A stretch of 10,391 nucleotides of DNA from Acidimicrobiaceae bacterium. Its GTDB lineage: Bacteria; Actinomycetota; Acidimicrobiia; Acidimicrobiales; Ilumatobacteraceae. The stretch is taken from the NCBI GenBank assembly GCA_947458565.1, contig CANGZK010000034.1, forward strand, positions 1-10,391. Reading direction: 5' to 3'. Each line of letters starts with the position of its first letter. Position 1 is the stretch's first letter. Both the position numbers and the translations under genes were made by a program. Positions 6,651-10,391 of the stretch are shown in pieces. The notes under the pieces were generated by a model. It searched no databases. It was given only the letters and a program-made list of their open reading frames with translations, and was not told where the DNA came from.

Positions 6651-7517
6651 TCACCAGTTGAGGCCGACAGGAACGTCTTCGTAATCGACGGTCCAGAGGC
6701 GGCCCCCATTGAGATCTGATGCGTCGTAGCAGCGATAGCCAAGAAGCTGCTGCTGTTGTTTCGTGAAAGTTTTGGCGCGATCTTCGGTGACACCGAGGCA
6801 GCCGGCTTCTTCGGGGGTGAGCCAACCAAGTACGTATGAAAGATGCATACCGAACCGAGCTTCGTTTTCGGTCTTGTTGGCACCGGCACTGTGCATTGTC
6901 TTTCCCAGGTAGATCATTCCACTGCCGGCTGGCATTACAGCCTGAGTGATTTCAGCGTCGGTGGCTTGTCGAGAGAAGTCATCCCATACGTGACTGCCGG
7001 GCACAACACGTGTCGCACCATTTTCTGCAGTGAAGTCGGAGAGTGCAAACATGCAGCTGATCTGACACGGTGGCGCGGTTGGTGAGCACATCGCTGGCCA
7101 GTCATCAGAATCTCGGTGCAGATATTGCGGAGCACCACCAGGCATGACGATCATCATCTGGCCGGTGTTCATCCAGTACGACGCACAAGAGGGCTTGAGC
7201 AACACATCGGCTACGCCGGTCAAGATTGGGTGCACCAATACTTCGTCGGCAAATGTCTGCGAGCGTTGGGCAAGGCGAGTGAAGCGCTTGGTCTGTTGAC
7301 CCCAAAAATGGTTGACGTTTTCGTTATCTGATTTTGGCCCTACTTGAGATGTCTCACTTTGTGGAGCAAGCTCGTTGAGCAAATTAGCCACAACCTGAGG
7401 GGAGAGCATGTTGTGCACGATGACTCCGCCGTCTTTAGCGAGCACTTCAAGGATTTCGGTGAGCGAATTGTGCTTGGTATCTAGAACCTGCAACACCGGG
7501 GCATGCACTGTGTTCAT
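6651..7517 (-). CDS. phytanoyl-CoA dioxygenase (PhyH) family 2-oxoglutarate/Fe(II) oxygenase
   Basis: A 288-aa member of the PhyH family of Fe(II)- and 2-oxoglutarate-dependent hydroxylases, which includes ectoine hydroxylase and phytanoyl-CoA hydroxylase. The facial triad is visible: H134-x-D136 in YLHRDSDDW, and distal H209 in MHSAGANKT. The ENGATRVVPGSH stretch (165-176) is the family's double-stranded beta-helix signature, and R221 in ARFGMHL is the likely 2OG carboxylate ligand. It lacks the hallmark wording of EctD, and no ectoine genes are nearby, so I do not assign ectoine hydroxylation. ATG 7515-7517 is preceded by a TAGAAT box at 6 nt, supporting this start. It heads a two-gene unit with the Rieske oxygenase, so two O2-activating enzymes of different chemistry probably act in one pathway. 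Cytoplasmic; substrate unknown. Confidence 0.87.
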   Translation of the reverse strand: MNTVHAPVLQVLDTKHNSLTEILEVLAKDGGVIVHNMLSPQVVANLLNELAPQSETSQVGPKSDNENVNHFWGQQTKRFTRLAQRSQTFADEVLVHPILTGVADVLLKPSCASYWMNTGQMMIVMPGGAPQYLHRDSDDWPAMCSPTAPPCQISCMFALSDFTAENGATRVVPGSHVWDDFSRQATDAEITQAVMPAGSGMIYLGKTMHSAGANKTENEARFGMHLSYVLGWLTPEEAGCLGVTEDRAKTFTKQQQQLLGYRCYDASDLNGGRLWTVDYEDVPVGLNW

Positions 7518-7523
7518 GTGTCA

Positions 7524-7550
7524 ATTCTACTCCTGTGATGTAATACTCAA
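7524..7550 (-). promoter_or_regulatory. promoter of the PhyH-Rieske unit, leaderless
   Basis: On the minus strand, TTGAGT (7545-7550) precedes TAGAAT (7524-7529) by 15 bp. TAGAAT is a near-consensus -10 and is followed by TGACAC, six bases, and then ATG 7517, so the transcript would begin at or next to the start codon. An AGGAG (7530-7534) sits 12 nt before the ATG, rather far for a Shine-Dalgarno site and within the promoter spacer, so I read it as spacer. The -35 overlaps the promoter of the divergent gene. Confidence 0.5.
7539..7547 (+). promoter_or_regulatory. possible extended -10 of the luciferase-like gene
   Basis: TG (7539-7540), one base, then AATACT (7542-7547; 4 of 6 match to TATAAT) resembles an extended -10 element. 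The predicted start site would fall within about 6 nt of the GTG/ATG start codons at 7557/7560, giving a near-leaderless message, and no ribosome-binding site is visible. GTGTCA at 7518-7523 matches TTGACA at 4 of 6 positions and lies 18 bp before the hexamer. Low-confidence call. Confidence 0.3.
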
Positions 7551-7559
7551 ATCACTGTG

Positions 7560-8357
7560 ATGAATGATTTAACTATCGATTTGCAAGTCAATCAAGGCCA
7601 ATGTTCATGGGCACAATTGATTGAAATTGCACACATCGCTGAAAACAACAATTATTCAACATTGTGGGTTGCTGACCATTTATCAGGTCAGGTCATGAAT
7701 GCCCCATCGATGCCAGAGTGCTTCACATTGCTCGGTGCGTTGGCTGCAACAACTTCAACGATCAATATTGGGCCACTAGTTGCAAATGTTGGCAACAGAC
7801 ACCCAGGTGTGCTTGCAGGTGCTGCCGCCACAGTGCAAAACATTTCTGCGGGACGATTAATACTTGGTCTTGGGGCGGGTGCATCGCCAGCGAGCACGTT
7901 TGCTGCCGAGCAGAACGCACTCGGTATCGAGATTCCTCGCACGATGCAAGAGCGTCATGCAAAACTTGAACAAACGCTCGATGTGTTAGACGAAATTTGG
8001 TCGCCAACTCGAGATGAAAAGTTTGCGACATTTGAAATGCCGTGCAAGTTGCCACCAAGAATTCTTGGCGTGAACAGCGCGGCGCTTGCAAAAGTTTCGG
8101 GTACGCGGACCGACGGTGTGAATATCCGATCGAGTCACCCACAGCGTGCAGAGATTTTGAGAACTGCACAAGAATCCGCCACAGCAGTACGGAAGTCTGA
8201 CTTCATCGTTTCGGTGTGGGATTGGTTTGATAAGGCGTTGCTTGATGCGTCATCGCCGATTCGTCGGCAATTGGCAGGCGAGGGTGTGAACAAGATTATT
8301 TTGTTGATGCGCGGTGTGCCAGACGCAAAACGTCTTGCTGTAAAACGCTCGTTATAA
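7560..8357 (+). CDS. luciferase-like (LLM class) flavin/F420-dependent oxidoreductase, short form
   Basis: A TIM-barrel oxidoreductase of the bacterial luciferase superfamily, whose members use reduced F420 or FMN. Family marks are the early strand STLWVADHL (33-41), the INIGPLVANVGNRHPG stretch (69-83) that shapes the cofactor site, and SAGRLILGLGAG (96-107). A weak equivalent of the usual PPILIGG strand appears as PPRILGV (165-171). The protein has 265 aa, shorter than most relatives (about 280-350), and the C-terminal half is poorly conserved by eye. A GTG at 7557 directly precedes the ATG and adds only one residue; either may be used. The gene is divergent from the 2OG oxygenase and ends inside the leuS stop codon region, sharing 6 bp. 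The reaction is unknown. F420 use is likely if the host is actinobacterial, but FMN cannot be excluded. Confidence 0.82.
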   Translation: MNDLTIDLQVNQGQCSWAQLIEIAHIAENNNYSTLWVADHLSGQVMNAPSMPECFTLLGALAATTSTINIGPLVANVGNRHPGVLAGAAATVQNISAGRLILGLGAGASPASTFAAEQNALGIEIPRTMQERHAKLEQTLDVLDEIWSPTRDEKFATFEMPCKLPPRILGVNSAALAKVSGTRTDGVNIRSSHPQRAEILRTAQESATAVRKSDFIVSVWDWFDKALLDASSPIRRQLAGEGVNKIILLMRGVPDAKRLAVKRSL

Positions 8358-8362
8358 AACGA
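8349..8362. repeat. short inverted repeat at the convergent stop codons
   Basis: TCGTT (8349-8353) and AACGA (8358-8362) are perfect inverted repeats around ATAA, so both the end of the luciferase-like gene and the end of leuS carry a 5-bp stem with a 4-base loop. An overlapping AACG-CT-CGTT (8344-8353) could pair alternatively, and TAAAACG is directly repeated (8341-8347 and 8355-8361). The stem is AT-rich with no U-tract, so it would be a weak terminator at best. It is the only candidate stop signal between the two genes. Confidence 0.35.
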
Positions 8363-10391
8363 TATTGACGAGGCGCTTCGGCACAACGATTATTTTGCTC
8401 GGTGTTGCACCGGCAAGCATCTGGATTACTTTTTCGTCTGCCATGGCGATGGATCGCAATTCGTCATCCGAGACATCGGCTGCAACCGACAACTTGGAAC
8501 GCATCTTGCCATTGATCTGAACCGGAATTTCGATGGTGTCTTGCGCCAGCAACTGTGGATCGGCTTTTGGAAACGGCATATATGTCAGTGACTCTGTGCG
8601 ACCGAGTCGCTGCCAGATCTCTTCTGCCATATGAGGACACAGCGGCGAAAGCATTTGTGTCATCTGCACTGCAACTTCACGAGGAGTGGAACCAGCATCG
8701 TTGACGTAAATGGTGAGTGCGTTGTTGAGTTCGATCATCTTGGAAATAGCCGTGTTAAATCGCAGGTGCTCAAGATCGTTGCCGACACCATGGATTGCTT
8801 TATGTAGTTCACGTTGCAATGCAAGCGGTGCCGCCTCTTCGCTTACGTGCAATTCGCCAGTGTCTTCGTCGACCATATTGCGCCACAACCGTTGCAAGAA
8901 GCGTTGCATGCCCACAACATCACGAGTGTTCCAAGGGCGACTTGCTTCAAGCGGGCCAGTCGACATCTCGTAGAGCCGGAAAGTATCTGCGCCAAACTCG
9001 TCATACATTTCGTCTGGCGTAACAATGTTTTTGAGGCTCTTGCCCATCTTGCCGTATTCGCGCTTTACCTTTTCGCCATTCCATTCATATCCGCCAGCGA
9101 CTTCTGTGACTTCATTGGCGGGAACGGTCTGACCGCGTTCATCGCGGTACGCATATGCCTGAATGTAACCCTGGTTGAACAAGCGATGGAATGGCTCGAG
9201 GCTCGAGACATGACCAAGGTCGAATAACACTTTGTGCCAGAAGCGGCTGTAGAGCAAGTGCAGCACTGCGTGCTCGACTCCACCTACATAGAGATCGACA
9301 CCGCCGGTGTGGCCGTCAAGTTTTGGTCCCATCCAATATCTCTCAACGTCCTTGTCAATGAACGCTTCAGAGTTTGTTGGGTCGAGGTAACGCAACTCGT
9401 ACCAACATGAGCCGGCCCATTGCGGCATGACGTTTACTTCGCGACGGTATTGGCGTGGCCCATCACCCAAGTCGAGAGTCACGTTGACCCATTCGCTCAC
9501 GCGGGCGAGTGGAGGGATTGGGTCTGATGTTTGATCATTTGGATCCAATGCCTGAGGTTTGAAGTCGGCAAGTTCTGGAAGCTTGATTGGCAATGCACTG
9601 ATAGGAACAGCAATTGGCTGATCGTCTTCGTCGTACACAATAGGAAACGGCTCACCCCAATAGCGCTGACGCGAAAACAGCCAATCACGCAAGCGATAGG
9701 TGACAGCACTCGCGCCACATTTGTTCGCCTCAAGCCACGTGTTTGCCAACAACGTCGCTTCCTCAATCGTGCGCTTGCCGTTGAGAGTCAGTGAGTCATT
9801 TTTGGAGTTGATGTACGTTCCTTCGCCAACAAATGCTTGTGGCCAGGTGCTGCAATCATCCGAAATTGCAATCTCGCGGGAGATAAACCATTCATCATCA
9901 GGCATTTGCGTTGCAATGATCGGTAACTCATACTTACGAGCAAAATCAAAGTCGCGCTGGTCGCCAGAGGGCACAGCCATGATTGCGCCAGTGCCGTATC
10001 CCATCAATACGTAGTCGGCGATCCATACGGGAATCTGTGCGCCATTGATTGGGTTGGTTGCAAAAGATCCGGTGAACGCACCCGTCTTGGGTCGAGTTTC
10101 GTCGCGCCGATCCTCGTCCTGCATTGCGGCAGTCGCTGCGCGATACGCATCAACCGTTTTTTGTTGATCGGTTGTGGTGAGAGCATCAACCAATGGGTGC
10201 TCGGGTGAAAGCACCATAAATGTTGCGCCAAACAATGTGTCTGGGCGAGTTGTGAAGATCTCGATCGAACCTGCTTTGGCGGCAAAGTTCACTTTCGCTC
10301 CGACACTTCTACCGATCCAATTGCGTTGCATCAACTTGATTGGTTCTGGCCAGTCAAGACGATCCAAATCTTCAAGTAAACGATCTGCATA
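8352..10391 (-). CDS. leuS: leucyl-tRNA synthetase, C-terminal 679 residues (5' end outside window)
   Basis: Class I aminoacyl-tRNA synthetase charging tRNA-Leu. The reading frame is open to the window edge and codes YADRLLEDLD there, so the N-terminus with the HIGH motif is missing. From the edge inward come the WPEPIKLMQRNWIGRS entry to the CP1 editing domain, the threonine-rich editing loop FTTRPDT, and the GTGAIMAVP...DQRDF editing pocket with its catalytic-site aspartate. The return to the catalytic core is marked by RDWLFSRQRYWGEPFP, then VMPQWAGSCWYELRYLDP. The ATP-binding KMSKS motif appears as KMGKS (9036-9050). An anticodon-binding helical domain and the C-terminal domain complete the protein. 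All pieces are in frame and in order, so the enzyme looks functional and both cognate editing motifs are kept. It is a housekeeping gene, presumably unrelated to the neighbouring catabolic genes. Its TAA overlaps the stop of the convergent luciferase-like gene. Confidence 0.97.
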   Translation of the reverse strand, partial: YADRLLEDLDRLDWPEPIKLMQRNWIGRSVGAKVNFAAKAGSIEIFTTRPDTLFGATFMVLSPEHPLVDALTTTDQQKTVDAYRAATAAMQDEDRRDETRPKTGAFTGSFATNPINGAQIPVWIADYVLMGYGTGAIMAVPSGDQRDFDFARKYELPIIATQMPDDEWFISREIAISDDCSTWPQAFVGEGTYINSKNDSLTLNGKRTIEEATLLANTWLEANKCGASAVTYRLRDWLFSRQRYWGEPFPIVYDEDDQPIAVPISALPIKLPELADFKPQALDPNDQTSDPIPPLARVSEWVNVTLDLGDGPRQYRREVNVMPQWAGSCWYELRYLDPTNSEAFIDKDVERYWMGPKLDGHTGGVDLYVGGVEHAVLHLLYSRFWHKVLFDLGHVSSLEPFHRLFNQGYIQAYAYRDERGQTVPANEVTEVAGGYEWNGEKVKREYGKMGKSLKNIVTPDEMYDEFGADTFRLYEMSTGPLEASRPWNTRDVVGMQRFLQRLWRNMVDEDTGELHVSEEAAPLALQRELHKAIHGVGNDLEHLRFNTAISKMIELNNALTIYVNDAGSTPREVAVQMTQMLSPLCPHMAEEIWQRLGRTESLTYMPFPKADPQLLAQDTIEIPVQINGKMRSKLSVAADVSDDELRSIAMADEKVIQMLAGATPSKIIVVPKRLVNIVL

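Noticed and set aside
6440..6889. A 149-codon minus-strand frame across the PhyH and Rieske genes
   Set aside because: It is an out-of-frame overlap with two well-supported genes on the same strand.
7530..7534. AGGAG as the Shine-Dalgarno site of the PhyH gene
   Set aside because: It is 12 nt from the ATG and inside the spacer of a better-fitting promoter whose -10 lies between it and the start codon.

Overview
The window looks like a stretch of a compact, mid-GC bacterial chromosome, most likely Actinomycetota. The supports are a luciferase-like (F420-type) oxidoreductase, a LeuS with actinobacterial-looking wording around its catalytic core, and start codons that sit 6-7 nt downstream of TAnnnT boxes with no Shine-Dalgarno sequence, which is the leaderless-transcript arrangement common in that phylum. 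An Acidimicrobiia-like or other streamlined aquatic lineage is my guess; the sequence alone does not settle it.

Layout: (1) 1-50, 3' part of tRNA-Ala(GGC). (2) 75-4082, a complete spermidine/putrescine-type ABC importer. The ATPase (PotA-like) is on the plus strand, and the operon for the binding protein, PotB and PotC is on the minus strand, so potA converges on potC. (3) 4102-5490, a class III PLP aminotransferase related to glutamate-1-semialdehyde aminomutase, divergent from potD. (4) 5487-7517, a minus-strand pair: a phytanoyl-CoA dioxygenase-type 2OG/Fe(II) oxygenase followed by a GbcA/choline-monooxygenase-like Rieske oxygenase. (5) 7560-8357, a short luciferase-like oxidoreductase on the plus strand. 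(6) 8352-10391, the C-terminal 679 residues of leucyl-tRNA synthetase on the minus strand, running off the window.

Almost no DNA is unassigned. The longest gap is about 42 bp, and no stretch above 300 bp lacks a gene. Transcription units alternate in direction. The three convergent junctions have no spacer: stops abut at 1133/1134, overlap by 4 bp in CTAG at 5487-5490, and overlap by 6 bp in TTATAA at 8352-8357. The two divergent junctions hold only 19 and about 42 bp. In the first, two -10 boxes are superimposed in one near-symmetric heptamer and each lies exactly 7 nt from its own start codon.

Functionally, importer, aminotransferase, Rieske oxygenase, 2OG oxygenase and luciferase-like oxidoreductase could form an uptake-and-oxidation module for a nitrogenous small molecule such as a polyamine, betaine or other N-methylated amine. 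That is inference from neighbourhood and family membership. No gene here fixes the substrate, and the electron-transfer partner the Rieske enzyme needs is not in the window.
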